In this document: positions 33,486-47,099 of the stretch, piece by piece
How positions within the stretch are numbered: position 1 is the first letter of the stretch
How the letters are laid out: each line of letters opens with the position of its first letter
NCBI GenBank assembly: GCA_947044365.1
Contig: OX345638.1
Span: 5,344,201 to 5,408,200 of the forward strand
Direction of reading: 5' to 3'
Origin: Petrosia ficiformis
Taxonomy: Eukaryota > Porifera > Demospongiae > Haplosclerida > Petrosiidae
Length of the DNA: 64,000 bases
Notes under the pieces: generated by a model
Told to the model about the DNA's origin: nothing
Database searches by the model: none
What the model saw: the letters and a program-made list of their open reading frames with translations, nothing else
Translations under genes and position numbers: made by a program

Positions 33486-36400
33486 GTAAGAATCAACATA
33501 CATATGTGATAATTAATAAGCTTTTGCTCACTTACAGCAACAATTGCGTTTTTTATTGCAATCTTCTAAACATGAATCCGAATCAATTAATATACTAGTA
33601 ACTGGAAAGACAGGAGCTGGAAAGTCATCCATTACAAATGCCATTCTTGGAGAAATACTTGCACAGGAAGGTAAAGACTTAGGAGGTGTAGGTAGAGAGG
33701 TTACTTGTCACGAGAAAACAGTAAGTCATATCAAGTTCAAAATGTTGGATTCTCCTGGTCTTCATGATACCCCAGAGGAAGATCGTGAAATTACGAAAAG
33801 GATTGCACAGACCTTGAGACAACACTGCACTCACCTGCATCTTCTTTTATACTGCATTCGTATAGATCGAAATCGTATTGAAAGATCAGAGTTGCCTGCT
33901 ATTAAGCATGTATCTCAATTGTTTAGTCCTAAAATTTGGGATTGTGCAATTTTTGCCCTCACATTTGCGAACCGTGCTTTACCTCCACCTGAAAAGGAAA
34001 CCGATGAAGAAGTAGCTTCGTGGTTTAAACAGCATATAAAAGAGTTTCAGGATGTGATTGTCAGAGCTTTAGTGGAGAGTGGTGTTTCAGAGTATAAGGC
34101 AAAACAAGTACCAGTTATTCCAACAGGTTATCACAAACCTCTTAAGTGGATGCCCAACCCAAGGAAGCTCTTTGACAGACCTGATTGGTTCAATCCATTT
34201 TGGCATTCATGCACAAAGCAAATGGAAGAAAATACAATAATGGCACTATTGCCAAGTAAAGTTAATGAGAAAGTCAAGCCAATGCAGAAAGGAAATGTAT
34301 CAGGTATGGCATGCACTTATAATTATTATGAATTCACATACTAATTTGTAAAATGCATAAAAAGCTTTAAGGTGAGTTCCTTCGAGTTGAATATTAAAAT
34401 AGTATTGAAAGTATAACAATTATCTATATTTTTGCAAACTCTACCACAATTGTGATGTACTACATGACTTAAATGGCTGGCGTACAGACAACAATAAATG
34501 TTTTTGATAAAAACAAAACCTGCAAGTACAGTGTATTAAACAATACTTGAAATGAATGATTTTAAATTTCAAATCAAATTACTTGTTTTTCCATGATTTT
34601 TGTGTAATTGATTATGCATAATGACAATGTAGTAGTTAATTCTGTGAAACAAAGGCTGCTCCATAATCAGGACAAAGTCACAAGGTGTCTGGAATACACA
34701 TTTTACTGTATAACTGAACGTGTTTTGCTTAACTCCATTATTTAAATAATTTAGATAGGTTATGTACAATGAAACTGTGAAGAAAAACAATTTATCTCTT
34801 TTCTCTTGATATCTACATAGATATTCCTGTTTCACCTGAGCTTCAAGCTGCTGTTATCGAGGCTATAAAAAAAGAAGGATCTGGTTACATGAATGTAGCA
34901 CTCGTCTTATTGCATGGTGCACCAGCTGTTGGGAAGTCCAGCATAAATCGTATACTACAAGGTCTACCACCCCTACCAAAAAGCCAACAACACAGCACAG
35001 ATTTATTTGAAAATCCAGTTCGTTTAATCAACACTGGTCAACTTGCTCTAACAAAAGGTAATGTTCTGGAACATGTTGATGAGAATAAACTAATGAACAT
35101 GATAGCTGCACATATTTCACAACAAAAGGAGGAAAGTTCACCTGAAGCAAGTGTAACTCAAGGTACCCAGTCAAGTCGTAAAACACCTGAATTGAGAATT
35201 CCATCAAGTGATATCCGGACCATTCACACAGACCAAGTTGAGAGATCAGGAGTTGAGCTCAATAAGACTGCGGAATACTCTTCTGACCATTTCAATATTC
35301 CAACCACTGATGTTGAGGAATCAGATGTTATCAAAGGTATTGCTACTGAGCTCGATAACGTTACGAAATGCTCTTCTAACCTTTTCAGGGATCGATGGTT
35401 TCACATAGTTGATTCTGGCGGTCAGCCTCAGTTTAGTGATGTTCTTCCTCTAATGTTTCCAAAAGTATCGTTACATATGGTCGTGATTCGACTCGATGAG
35501 AAGTTGGATGACAAGCCGAAGATCCGTTACTTAGTAGCTGGTGAAGACAAATACGAGATTCCAGAAAATCTTTCACTCTCCTATTTACAAATGATAGAGA
35601 GGACATGTGAGTTAGCTCAGGCAGCCGCTACGAAAAATCAGGAAGATAATCCCCCAAGGGTCGTTGTAGTGGCTACACGTTTGGATTGCGTTTGTCCTGA
35701 AGAGCCTTTAAAGGAAAAGAATCGCCGTCTTGAGGAGGTGTTTGAAAGATACAAACACATTATTGTACGTAAGAGTAGTAAGGAGGTAATTTTTGATATG
35801 AATGCAATGGTTCCAGAAGGAGAGGAACGTAAGGAGTATACTCGTGTGCTTCAGAATGTCCTTTTGAATGCCCCGCCTGTTCACACTAGTGATGTTGAGG
35901 TTCCAGTCAGATGGATGCTATTATATTTAGAGCTTAGTCGACTTTCTGAAGAAGGTCTGTTAGAGATGTCTACTTGTGAAGCAGTGGCAAATCGAATTGA
36001 GATGCTTAGTGATCTATCAAATGCTCTGGATTACTTCACAAAAGTTGCCTTACACATGCGCTTCACTGATAAACACAAGCTTGTTTTCACAGAAGTAAAT
36101 CCAATTGTTTCTCGACTGTCAACAGTGCTTGCAGCTTCTTTCACTCAACTAGAATTTGCAGCATTAGAGCAAGAAAGAGATAATTTAAAAGTCAATGGTA
36201 TTGTAAGCAAAGCCTTTGTCCAGAAATTGTTTGATGGCAAGTTTAAGCCAAATCCATTCTCAGTGGATGACTTCTTCTCGCTTCTTGAATACCTACATAT
36301 CTCTGTGAAGATCGATGATAACGAATATTTCATTCCATGCGTTTTACCCCTTGAAGATCCTAACCTAGAAGATTTTCCAAACACATCTGACCCTATCCTT

Positions 36401-37500
36401 CTCACTTGGAATAACAAAGTCCTACCTCAAGGCTTCTTTCCCGCTTTGATTGTTCATCTGCTTCAAAGAAAAAGGCCCAAATTTAGCTATTGTGCTGGTG
36501 AAAAGCAACTTCGACGTACAGTTTGCCTCAAATCACAATATGGTGCTCTCCGATTAGTTGATCAAACCTCGCGGTTTGAGTTGTATTTTGCCGGTAAAAC
36601 GCAATATTCTCCCATCATGCTTAAAGCAGTTGAAGATTCTTCTCATGTCCTTGCAGATGTATTGAAAATTAACAGTTTCGGCAAGCTTAAACGTGCATTC
36701 CATTGTACAGGTGTTTGTGGCATCAAAAATCCAGTTCATCCTGCTCTCCTCACAGACACTAATGAGTGTCAGTGTACAAGAAAGGAAGCTTGGCGTTTTC
36801 CTTTGTCATCAAAGCATATGTGCTGGATCAATGCCACTGAAGGTATTATAACATTATTAAAATGCTTAATGAAAATTCCAGGCCTATATACTTTGGCCAG
36901 AAATTTCCATACATGCCAAGTGTATTTTGTTTGCCAGTTTCTCATGTTAACAATAATTATTGTTTTAATGGTACTTCATAAATAATAGCGCAATTTTCTG
37001 TTTTACTAAACTTGATGCACTTCAATGACAAAGGATTATTATTGGATTTTGACTTATTAGTATATAAAGACCAGTGTGAACCGCTATAAATATGTTATAA
37101 AATTATTTTTGCTGTATATGATAACCAGAAGTGAATATTATTTATTTTATTATTCTATTTAGAAACAAACTCTACTGATACCAGACCTGTACGTATAAGC
37201 TCCAATGTGTTGAGATCAAATCACGCAGACCTATGTAAACTACTAAATGGTAGTGAACCAACTCTATTATCGTTAACAACTGAGCTGTATGCTAAAGGAA
37301 TCATTGACATGAATATAAAGATTGATATTTCCAACAAAGGAGGATTTTCTGGTGCTGATATTTTACTCACTCATGTACAAATGAAGATTGAGCAGAGTCC
37401 TGAACAACTAGATATCGTCCAAAAAGCAATGGAAAACGAACAATTCCTTCATGAAATAGTCAAGAAAATGAAAAAGGAAACTATGAAGGAACACATTTGA
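33462..37500 (+). CDS. Double GTPase: AIG1/GIMAP-type plus ROC-COR-type plus CARD-like domain (copy 1, intact)
   Basis: Four exons join in phase: 33462-33485, 33538-34303, 34821-36842 and 37163-37500, giving 3150 nt and 1049 aa. Residues ~24-235 form an AIG1/Toc34-type GTPase: P-loop GKTGAGKSS, DSPGLHD (G3), LTFAN in the G4 position. From about 287 comes a second P-loop NTPase: GAPAVGKSS, a long acidic insert, VDSGGQPQF (G3 of ROC proteins), VVVATRLD (G4). A COR-type segment follows, about 600-900 (WMLLYLELSRLSEEGL, ALHMRFTD). The last ~105 residues are helical and CARD-like. ROC-COR proteins (LRRK, DAPK1 family) are dimerising GTP switches; AIG1/GIMAP GTPases act in immunity and survival. 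Linking both to a death fold suggests stress or immune signalling, which is inference. All motifs are intact. Confidence 0.85.
33538..34303 (+). CDS. GTPase gene 1, exon 2 (AIG1-type GTPase)
   Basis: Acceptor TTACAG|CAACAA; donor GTATCAG|GTATGG; 766 nt. It contains the whole septin/AIG1-like G domain. Copy 2 has an extra ~130 codon-equivalents of linker and a further small exon between here and the ROC exon; copy 1 joins directly. Confidence 0.88.
34821..36842 (+). CDS. GTPase gene 1, exon 3 (ROC-COR)
   Basis: Acceptor CTACATAG|AT; donor CTGAAG|GTATTA; 2022 nt without a stop. It carries P-loop, switch/insert, DSGGQPQF, TRLD and COR segments. Confidence 0.9.
37163..37500 (+). CDS. GTPase gene 1, exon 4 (CARD-like C-terminus)
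   Basis: Acceptor TATTTAG|AAACAA; TGA at 37498-37500. About 100 residues with a six-helix-like pattern: NHADLCKLL, LTTELYAKGIID, ADILLTHVQM, LDIVQKAM, NEQFLHEIVKKMK. The hydrophobic spacing is CARD-like; a profile comparison is needed to separate CARD from other death folds. Copy 2 has the same exon nearly unchanged. Confidence 0.75.
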
Positions 37501-39114
37501 TGCATTAACTCTGTACTGTTTAAATATTGTGACTGTTTCATTTTTTTGCTTTGTCAAGCTGTAGTAATATTTTTTTATTAATAATAATATTACCTTTACA
37601 TTGAAGCATGGGCGATGGGTTATAGCAGTTACTTTTCAGTTCTTGTGTGTGTCTTCACTGTTTCTCAAAACACGGCAGATAGCTACTGCTACAAACATGG
37701 AAATATTGCTCTTCTCCACAATAGGACGAATCTGGGCTGTGTTTCAAAGCCACTATATAGGCATTTAGAAAGCTGATTCAAATTTACTCAACGGTTTCCC
37801 ACTTTTGTTAATTATTAACAGTGTTCCTAGATAATAATTATACTGATTATTGAATATAATTATGGATAGATATTAACCTTGATTCTGCAAACATTGAAGT
37901 CCTGTTTCATCACTCTTAATTCAAGAAAGTTACCCATGTTGTGATAATGCTCATGTGAAGTGCGCATGCATATGATTTTTTATCAGTGTGTAATTTCCAA
38001 GTTATATATATATATATATTATTATTACAATAAAAGTTAACTGTACTGAGTTACACTTCTGCACTACTACTTATAAAATGTATAGAATTGCAATAATCTA
38101 CAATCTTAAATTAGTCATTACATAATTCTATTTAACTAATTTTATCAATTTCAGACCCTTAATTCATCTCATCATACTGAAACAGCCTGTTTGGTCATGC
38201 CTGTCATTGTAAATTAGGAGTGCTAAAATTAATGAATGCACTTCTCGGTGCAGAACCCTCACCACAAATGTGATTTGGGAAACAACTTGAGAATGATTCA
38301 GTCACTGACAAGGAAATAACTGCGGACAATACTTGACTGTAATAATATTAGGTATCAACAGGGTTCTTAGGACTTTCTCATTACATTGGAACCAACCTAA
38401 AATAAAGTAATTGCATTAGTAGATATGACTCGATGGTTTGTAATTGTCTCAAGTGTGTATTTCATGTAGATAGACTAACATAATACTAATGGTAAAATCC
38501 AGGAACGGAATGATCAAATATGTGTGTAACTTGAAAACGATGCAAAGGAGTTGAAAACATATACATGCAATTAAATGAAATTATTGACTATCATAATGTC
38601 AGTCAATTTTCTACCCACTTTGATGGGAAATAATGGATTCTCAAATACCTCGATAAGAATAGTAAGATTGATGGGAATACATTTATGATGTATGCATAGA
38701 CATGCACCATTTATATAATGATACCATTTTTAAGAATCTATATCCATTATATACAGAATCATCTGTTCATCCATCTCTCCATCTGTTTTCTCATCCGGAT
38801 TCTCATTTTTTAAGATCTTTTTGTACCAGAAAGAACGTTTTACAAGTGTTGTAATCAGTATGTTTCGGTTACTTGTTGGGCTATCACACCATTTCATGAT
38901 GAATAAAGCTTATTTGCTTTTAATACTCCATCACAAAATGACATAACAATCCACCAAAGTAACCATTTTCAGAAAAAAGAGCAGCTCATTCAAACACCTC
39001 TCATAGTCTCATTAACAGACGATTCCAGAAAAATTAACTGTAGACAACATTTAACTAACAAAATGTGCAATCCAGATAGATGTTGCCAAGTTAGAAAGTC
39101 AAAAGGTAACAGAG
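37501..39114. other. 3' flank of GTPase gene 1, matches 57665-59224
   Basis: No gene recognised. It runs in parallel with the gene 2 flank. Within it, 38155-38217 is a relic of the linker exon that is functional at 55182-55241. Confidence 0.6.
38155..38217 (+). pseudogene. Relic of the Death-domain linker exon
   Basis: After TTTCAG the sequence is clearly homologous to exon 55182-55241 (CATCATACTGAAACAG...TGTCATTGTAAA), but the third codon is TAA and the donor GTAAG has become GAGTG. No Death-domain exon follows. Confidence 0.7.
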
Positions 39115-39720
39115 AACACATGCAATTAAATGTAATTATTGAGTATAATACCAAATTCACATTAAGGATGATTGGAATATAGAAACTAGCAAAGATCCTC
39201 AGCTTCATTACCAAAGATCCTTATCTTCTGTCGCTTTAGATTCTGTGACCAGTCGAGATACCGGCAGTGATAAGCAGGGCTTGGAGACGCGTACAATTAA
39301 ATGGAGTTATTTATTATAATGCACCTTTAAAAGGAAATCCAGTTAGGGATGATTGGAACATACAAACTAGCAAAGATCCTTATTTTCCCTCATTATTAAA
39401 ATACTGTCACCAGTCCATTATACATGTGAACAACAAGACTTGGAGAAACATACACATGTATAATTAAATGTAATTATTCTGTATAATGCACACTTCAAAG
39501 CTAATGAAGATATGGATGATTGGAATATAGAAACAATCAAAGATCCTTGCCTTCATTACTTAAACTACCAAAAATCCTTACTTTCTGTCGTTATTAAATA
39601 CTGTTACCAGTCTATATAATACAGTGAAGAATTGAGCTTGGAGAGACACATAATTAAATGTAATTATTCACCAAACCAGTTAGGGTTGATTATATAGAAC
39701 ACAGAAACTAGCAAAGATTG
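39115..39720. repeat. ~170 bp tandem repeat, three to four copies
   Basis: Each unit has ACAATTAAATG.AATTATT, TATAATGCAC, GATGATTGGAA, ACTAGCAAAGATCCTT and CACCAGTC...GCTTGGAGA. The same array is at about 59225-59820, so it predates the unit duplication. Confidence 0.8.
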
Positions 39721-40382
39721 CTTACTCACTTACTTACTTACTCAATATACTACCATACTTTAACATACATGTGTACATATAATATTAATACATATATGTA
39801 TCATCACATCTTATTATATACATGTTCTCTGTTATCAAGTACTGTACTCAATATACTACCATACTCTACTGTACATGTGTACATATAATATTATCTCCTA
39901 CCCTAGTTTTCAGGCCACATTTATGTCAAATTGTCAACATGCAACTACATCTTAGCTACAATCCTTTAGGGTCACAAAAGCCACCAGATGCCACCTTAGA
40001 GCGCATAAATGTAAAAATGTTCTTTGCATGATCGATTATTTCCTCTCCTGTATGTAATCCTGGTATGTAACAATTGGTTGAAATTTTTGGTCCAAACATG
40101 AAATGTTCTTTCTACTCAAAAAGGATGTTCATTGCCAACATCCTTTTTAAGTGGAAATGACATTTGATGCTTAAAGCAACAGTTCCAGACTGCCTTTTAC
40201 ATGTAGGGTGTGGTTGTGTGGAAGCGTGAGCAACTAATACTCCACAATAAACAAATTAGGAAACATAAATTTAAAGTATATACAACATTATAATTATATT
40301 GAATTGTTGTACTCAATAAAGTGAGGGGTCAGTGGCTACGAAAATCAGTCATTTGGCAAATACAGTGATTACTCTAAACTAC

Positions 40383-40690
40383 AACCAGTATGGGACATCC
40401 TATATATCCCGGGAATATTAGTATAATGGGAATACAGTATTATTACCATAACCAGTATGGGACATCCTATATATCCCGGGGATATTAGTATAATGGGAAT
40501 ACAGTATTATTACCATAACCAGTATGGGACATCCTATGTATCCCGGGACACTTAGTATAATAGGCATACAGTATTATTACCATAAACCATAATCAGTATG
40601 GGATGGGACATCCTCGGACATCCTAGGAATCCCAGGATACTTAGTACAGTGAGAATAGTGTATAATTATCCTAAACCATGAACAGCATGG
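40383..40690. repeat. ~67 bp tandem repeat, four copies
   Basis: Same unit as at 15625-15840 (ATCCCGGGA...TAGTATAATGGGAATACAGT), with one extra copy. Confidence 0.8.
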
Positions 40691-40899
40691 GACATCTTCA
40701 GGCATTCTAGTAATGCATGCAACATCATAGGATATTTGAAGGGATTAATTAGGATGTCTTGGACATCTGAAGGCAGATCTAGACATGTATGGGCAAATAA
40801 TAATTTTGACAAACACTGTCATTTTGCACAAGAAACTAACTATATTTTGGGATCTAGGTGGAGCAATAGTTCCTCTTCTAGATACCAGTGCATTCATTA

Positions 40900-41260
40900 A
40901 AGTACATACATGTAAATGTACATGAAAATTCATGAGTCTAGCATGCTAGCAAAAGGTGTAGAATTAAATAACAAACAAACACAACAAACAAACATGTATA
41001 TATGTACACTATAATGTACATGTATACTACATGTACATGTATATATGGACACTCTATGTAAATGTACACTACATGTAATATATGTACATGTATACAAGTA
41101 CATGTACACTACATGTATATACATGTATGCACACTACTACCTGCGTGTACATTTACACTAAATTTAAATTTTATACCATTATATGCACATTATATAGTAC
41201 ATATATCCACAGAGGTATGTACATGTACAAGTACATGTATGTTACACATGTACAGAGAGG
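40900..41260. repeat. TACATG/TGTACA simple-sequence region
   Basis: Shorter counterpart of 16325-17005. It is non-coding despite several open frames. Confidence 0.8.
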
Positions 41261-41460
41261 CTAGGTTCACATAATGACACAAAGCCTTGCATCATGTTCG
41301 TTGCATTATGATAAAATTCTGAAACTGATTGGTTAAATACAACACTATCCTCACATTACCTATAGAATTTACAATACAATTGATGCAATGCAAAGAAACA
41401 AAAGGCTTTCCGTCATTATGTAAACGCAGACTTCATGGTACTATAAAAACTATTTCTTAC

Positions 41461-44315
41461 CTATATTTAGTAATGGTATGTTTTGTCTTTTCATACAATC
41501 CAATGCTATCAGAACATTCTCTAATCTCTGAAGTCTTAAACGTGGGGACTTGTGGTATCTAAATAGATAATTAATTGTATAATATTATATCATCTGACAC
41601 AGGACAATAGCACATGCTGTAGGGTTACATACAGTACAAGATGTTTAGTTAGGGAGAGGGAAAAATTGATCATATGAAAAACACTGCCAATGGGAGGGAG
41701 GGGGGGCATTTGGGGTGGGGGTTGAGAGGTCTTGGGTTGTGCCCTAAAGATATTTCTCGCTCTCTGTTAGTTTACAGAGCTCCAGAAGACTTGTAGCTGA
41801 AATGTTGTAGCATGTTGAAATAAATTTGGTTTAAAATCTAGGCAGTAAACTCAAGTTAGGAGAATATCCTGCAATTCTAGAATGTATGATAACATATAGT
41901 CATATAGTGTATCTCCCTATTAAGGGTGACAGGAGTTCAACAGTAGTACATGAAGTTTGATGAAAAAAAATGTTGTAAAACAGTGTTTTCAGCATAAGCT
42001 ATAAACTAACATGGAGGGAGAGCCACTTTATACAGTTACATGTACATCGTAGATCCATTACATGTATAATTATCTACATGTAAATGTGTATTTGATCTGT
42101 ACACATTATGGAAGTGGTTTGATTAAGAATTATTAACTACTTAGTTCGTTTGGTTTACAATTTGGAAGTTTTAATGACTATATACCAGAGATATAATTTG
42201 AAGCATGGGCCAAATTGGCTCAATATTGGTTAGTGTGTGTGTCATTGGGAATACGCATATCATGAGCCAATTAACAAAGCCTTCATGCATTTAGTGACAA
42301 TAATTGCAGTCATAATTTAATCATAATAATTGTAGTCATCAGTTAATCATAATGCCATCTGACTCAAAGAGAGAACTGTGAGTGCTAAGCTGGATGGATA
42401 TTTGGATTCCCCAACATATTAAAATAGAACTATCCATTTGTGGGAAACACTGTTTACAGTGTACAATTAGATCTATTATAAATAAATTCATTTTGCATAA
42501 TTATTTATCAATGTGTTTGAACAACAAGGAAATAAAGTAATGTGTCAAATCCTCCATGGAACTACCCTCCCTCCATTATTAGGCCTTCTCTCTCCTCTTT
42601 CAAATAGAGGTTAATAATTTAGTCATTCAATACAACATGAAATATAATTGTAATACATACATGTACATGTACATCAGTGTTTATGATAAGCTCATATGGC
42701 ACACCATTGGTCCAATGAGCTTCTTATTTGGCACTGCAGTTCTCTCTTTGTGTCAGATGGCAAAGTTAATTATGATTATATATCACTATCGTCCAGCCTT
42801 AGTCTGTATATATACATGTATGTAATACAGTTATGCATGTATAAATGTATAATCACAACATCAAAAGGTGTCATATATTTATAATAATAACTAATACGTC
42901 TCTTGTGTATACTGGTCACACACCCCATAGCAATGGACTCAAGTCATGAATATCATTACAAGTAACATGACAATTATGTAACTACATGTAAGAACAGATA
43001 ATTTTGACTTTTTGAGTAAACAACTTCGTTCAAATGTTTATGTGTAATCACTCATTGTGTGGCCACTTCATACAGTAAACTACTGCATGAAATTAGGTAT
43101 CTAAAATAACAGTACCTGACATTATTAAGTTTATGTAGTATCACTGTACTTTAATGGACTACAGTGTACATCGTTAGTGAAGTACACTATACTTCTAATG
43201 TACATGTACTACACAGTATTACACATTAGTACTATGCTATCACATACACACACATTCACACATTACTATGATTACAGTACAAAGCTGTACAGTAGAAGTA
43301 CAGTTGACTATCACTTTATTAAAGTATAGCTCCCATTATAGTATGTAAACTTAACAAAGTCAGGTACTGTATCAAGTTTCATTCCCTGTAAAAAATGCCC
43401 AACTAATGCTAGTGTTTGAATCATTTACTTCAATCGGTCAGTTTTTCTAAACACAATCCCATTAAAATATTGACCAGCTTACCTAATGAATTGTATTGAT
43501 TGTGGTGCTACAATTTTCATTAATTCAATTAGAACTAAACCATTTTTAAGACCAGAACGTAAGTCTGTTATGTGCATCTGATGTTCTGAAGATTTCAAGT
43601 GTTGATTAATCCACTGTGTGAAACTAGTCTGTTGTTCTTTAACCCAATCAGTATCATCATTCTTACCAGATACACTGCCATTGCTAATAGATAGATGGAT
43701 AGATAGTTAGACAGATAGAATATATAATATACATGTAATTATGTACATCTAATACATGATTTACAGGACACATCAAGTTTGTGGAAGCTTTTAGTTGCAT
43801 GTCAACCCATGGCTTTGTCTCAGGCATCAAAAACTGAGGATAGCCAAACCTACTATGAACAATACAGCCTATACACTTGCCTTGGCAGGTCTGATATGCA
43901 ATAATATAAACCTGCATGTACTACATCAAAATAGTTGCCATGGTAACGTAGTAAGCATATATGTTATAGCTACATCCATGTACATAATTATATATTGTAA
44001 TTATATACAATAATTATAATTATAGAGGACATATGTACATGCATGATAGAAAAATGAATCAGTAGATGAATAAATAGATTAAGAGATACAATGTAGCTCA
44101 ATAGATTAAATGCTCCATTAATAGATGAAGTGAATAGATAGATGAACACACTCATAGTTGTACACACACACACACACACACACATGTGCACACACTTTGA
44201 TTGCTTTGCTAGTGATGGATTAGTATCAGGATGTGAACTAAGTAGAGAGAAGACATCGCCTCCACTACCCAATCTAGCCCTCCTAGGACTTTTGGATCCA
44301 TTAACTTGTAGCAAT
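41461..44315 (-). pseudogene. Filamin 5' fragment, copy II (exons 1-3)
   Basis: Exon 1' (44315-44196), exon 2' (43683-43483) and exon 3' (41558-41461) are all present with splice sites. In exon 1' the ATG is ATT (44315-44313) and one extra base near 44305 shifts the frame, giving 120 nt instead of 119. Exon 2' keeps all 201 nt. Exon 3' keeps 98 nt with one visible change (Gln to Leu), and its first base change is synonymous (AGG to AGA). Nothing corresponding to filamin exons 4-6 follows on the minus strand, so no filamin can be made. Conservation of exons 2' and 3' probably reflects recent duplication or gene conversion. Confidence 0.85.
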
Positions 44316-45204
44316 CAAATAAATTTATCTACAAGTTAAGAGATAGAAGACTTTGAAAGTAACTTCATAACAATATCAAATAGATTATAGATTGAATTCA
44401 TTGTAATAAGTCACTCAAATTTAATATTTAATTACAATGTGTCTTATGTAATGTAGGACAACCATTTGCTTTGCTATTTAAGATATGTTTGTCAGTGTTA
44501 GAAGACATAATATTATGTTACTGGGTATAATAACAACAGTAGGATAATTACTGAATTCACAAGCAACCTCATTTGTTTAGCTTGAGAAGCCAAATATAAG
44601 GAAGCCAAGCAAGAACTGCCAAAAAAGGTAAATTACTTCCTGCTCAACTTTGCTGTACAAAATAGAAGTGTTCTAATGGATTAAATAACCAAAGTATGGC
44701 CTTGTCTCTAGACAATCACTACATAGATATTAAAACAGTTCATACAATCTTCATTATTTCCAAACACTTAACAAAGGACTGATAAAACAGGAAAATTGTC
44801 GGCTTCTATTTTCTTTACTACATGTACATTCATGTCTGATATAATAATTACGATACTGACATAATTATGTTAATTAAATTACACAACACAATAGACTATT
44901 AGTCTAATAGGAAATGAATATAATTGTGACATAATTTCAAAAATGGACCTTCTCCCATAAAATAGTTCTGGACAAACACATTGAATCACTCGCTATTTTG
45001 CCATTTTATACAGAAAGGCAATGCAGTTTGGTATCCGGGAAGAGCTATCGTTAATCTTCTTAAATACCACAGTTTGTTGGCTTCCTATACAGAATGACTT
45101 AACAACAAGTGAATGAACGAAAGTATTTCACCAAAAAATATTCTTACGAGAAGATCCTCTTTTTTTGATAATTAGATCATAATTAATAAGATATATTCAG
45201 AAGG

Positions 45205-45650
45205 AGTATTCCTATGATTGCTTGGTGATGAACACATATCAATCACTGCTGATGTCTCTACTTTTCTGTGTACTCGAAAACTGAGGCACTACTTCAAGGT
45301 TCTAAATGACTACATATTTCCTCATGTCTGAAACTCTAATTTTTACATTATCTATAAACTGTTTATCTACTATATACAACAGTTATTAGTATTATTTACA
45401 TTTTAAAATTTTTCCTAAATCTTCCTGTTAGTCTATAGCTGAAGCACGTGTTCTTTATGCATCACATCCATTAAATGACTGAGCTCCTTGGAATGACGCA
45501 ACATACTTAACTACGTATACAATGCATACTCATGTAAATGAGAAAAGAATATATATAATTATATATATAATTATAATTTTACATTAGATATATTTGAACA
45601 GTGAACCCGTGGGAAAGCAATCATAGGGACAGGCCTATGGGCCATAAAAA
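45205..45650. mobile_element. MITE copy, duplicate of 22415-22850
   Basis: Same termini (GTATTCCTATGATTGCTT; CCCGTGGGAAAGCAATCATA) and the same flanks as the element at 22.4 kb. Confidence 0.7.
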
Positions 45651-47099
45651 GGTGTATAATAATTATACTAAGTATACTATATTAAGTGTTTTATGAACAT
45701 AGGGGTAATCAATATTCAATTAGTGAGATAACAACCTGTATAGAATAATTACTATTTCCTTATTTTGTATAGGATACCAAAAACACACTCAATTATAAAT
45801 ACAATAATTTAATCAAAAAATATTTGAAATATTTTCATTCCTTTAGTGTATTACATACTAAAGAGTTTATATAAACCTATTGGCTTCATAGTCAATACTA
45901 AATGTAACATAAATATAACAACTATATATATATCAGGTATTTAGTGAATATTTGTAATAATTATGGTAAATAGAAACGCACAAAACATGTCTGTTATCTA
46001 ATTATCACTACACACACGATATATTAGTAGAAATAGTGATCTAGTGATGTAATACTAAATTAAATTTTATTGATAGTATATATGATAAAATGATGACTTC
46101 AGATATACACTCAGTTCCATTATGTTACCTACGACATCAAATTGCTCTTAATGATTGGGGTTCCCCAGGATTTCTCAAAACTGGAATGGGTCACCCCTCC
46201 TCAGATTTAGGAAGTAAATCAATCATACTGAACATATTCCTGCCCCATATATTCTATTTGCTGCACAATAATGTGCAGCAAATAGTATCATGTATTATAG
46301 TTATGAATAACTTTTAATAACTTGCTGCAATTAATACAAATTAATCGTAGTTAGAAATTATGTGTTAATGAATTGTAATGAATGCTCATACTGATGACGA
46401 AATATAATATATGTAGTATAATTATAGGTTGTGATGTGTATTATAGGTTGTGCTAACAGAACTGGTACCAGTTATCATTTAGTGTGCTGCTCTACTATGT
46501 CGAAGACAAATGCACAATAACTTCAACAGTGAATAGATTTACAAAAGCAACCACCACGGAGAATGGAGTTAGCTTAGAGGAGTATAGGTGTATTAGAATA
46601 TAAATCTGATCTATAATCCTATCATAACACGATAAACCTTAGACCTAGGATTGAGGGCAATTTATATCTGATGAACCAATACTTGGTCTGTAGTCACTAC
46701 TATCTATATAGTTATAATGAGCTAACACAACAACTATTCATGTGGTATGAGATATTACATTGCAGAAGCATCTTTACCATAGGGATCTAAATGCACATTT
46801 AATAATAATAAGTTATATATCTGTCTATTTATGCATCACCAAAAAATTAACAAAACACAGTTTACCTTTGATACACAAACTGCAAGAGATAACACTTTTA
46901 AGAATACAAGCAGTAAATTTAGTACTATAACAATTATTTATAATATGATTGCAATATTTTACTAACCTTGTAGTAGGGAGCTTATCACAGCCAATCGTCA
47001 GCCTACTGGGTTATTGAGTAAGAAGGCGAGTCTTCTAAAATCCTCATAGGGGTGTGACTCTAATTACTAGGGGAGTAGCTTCAGCTTGCGATGGCTCTG

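Noticed and set aside
36145..36417. Minus-strand open frame within the ROC-COR exon (also 54089-54361)
   Set aside because: Antisense to a conserved coding exon. Its presence in both copies follows from the conserved sense strand.
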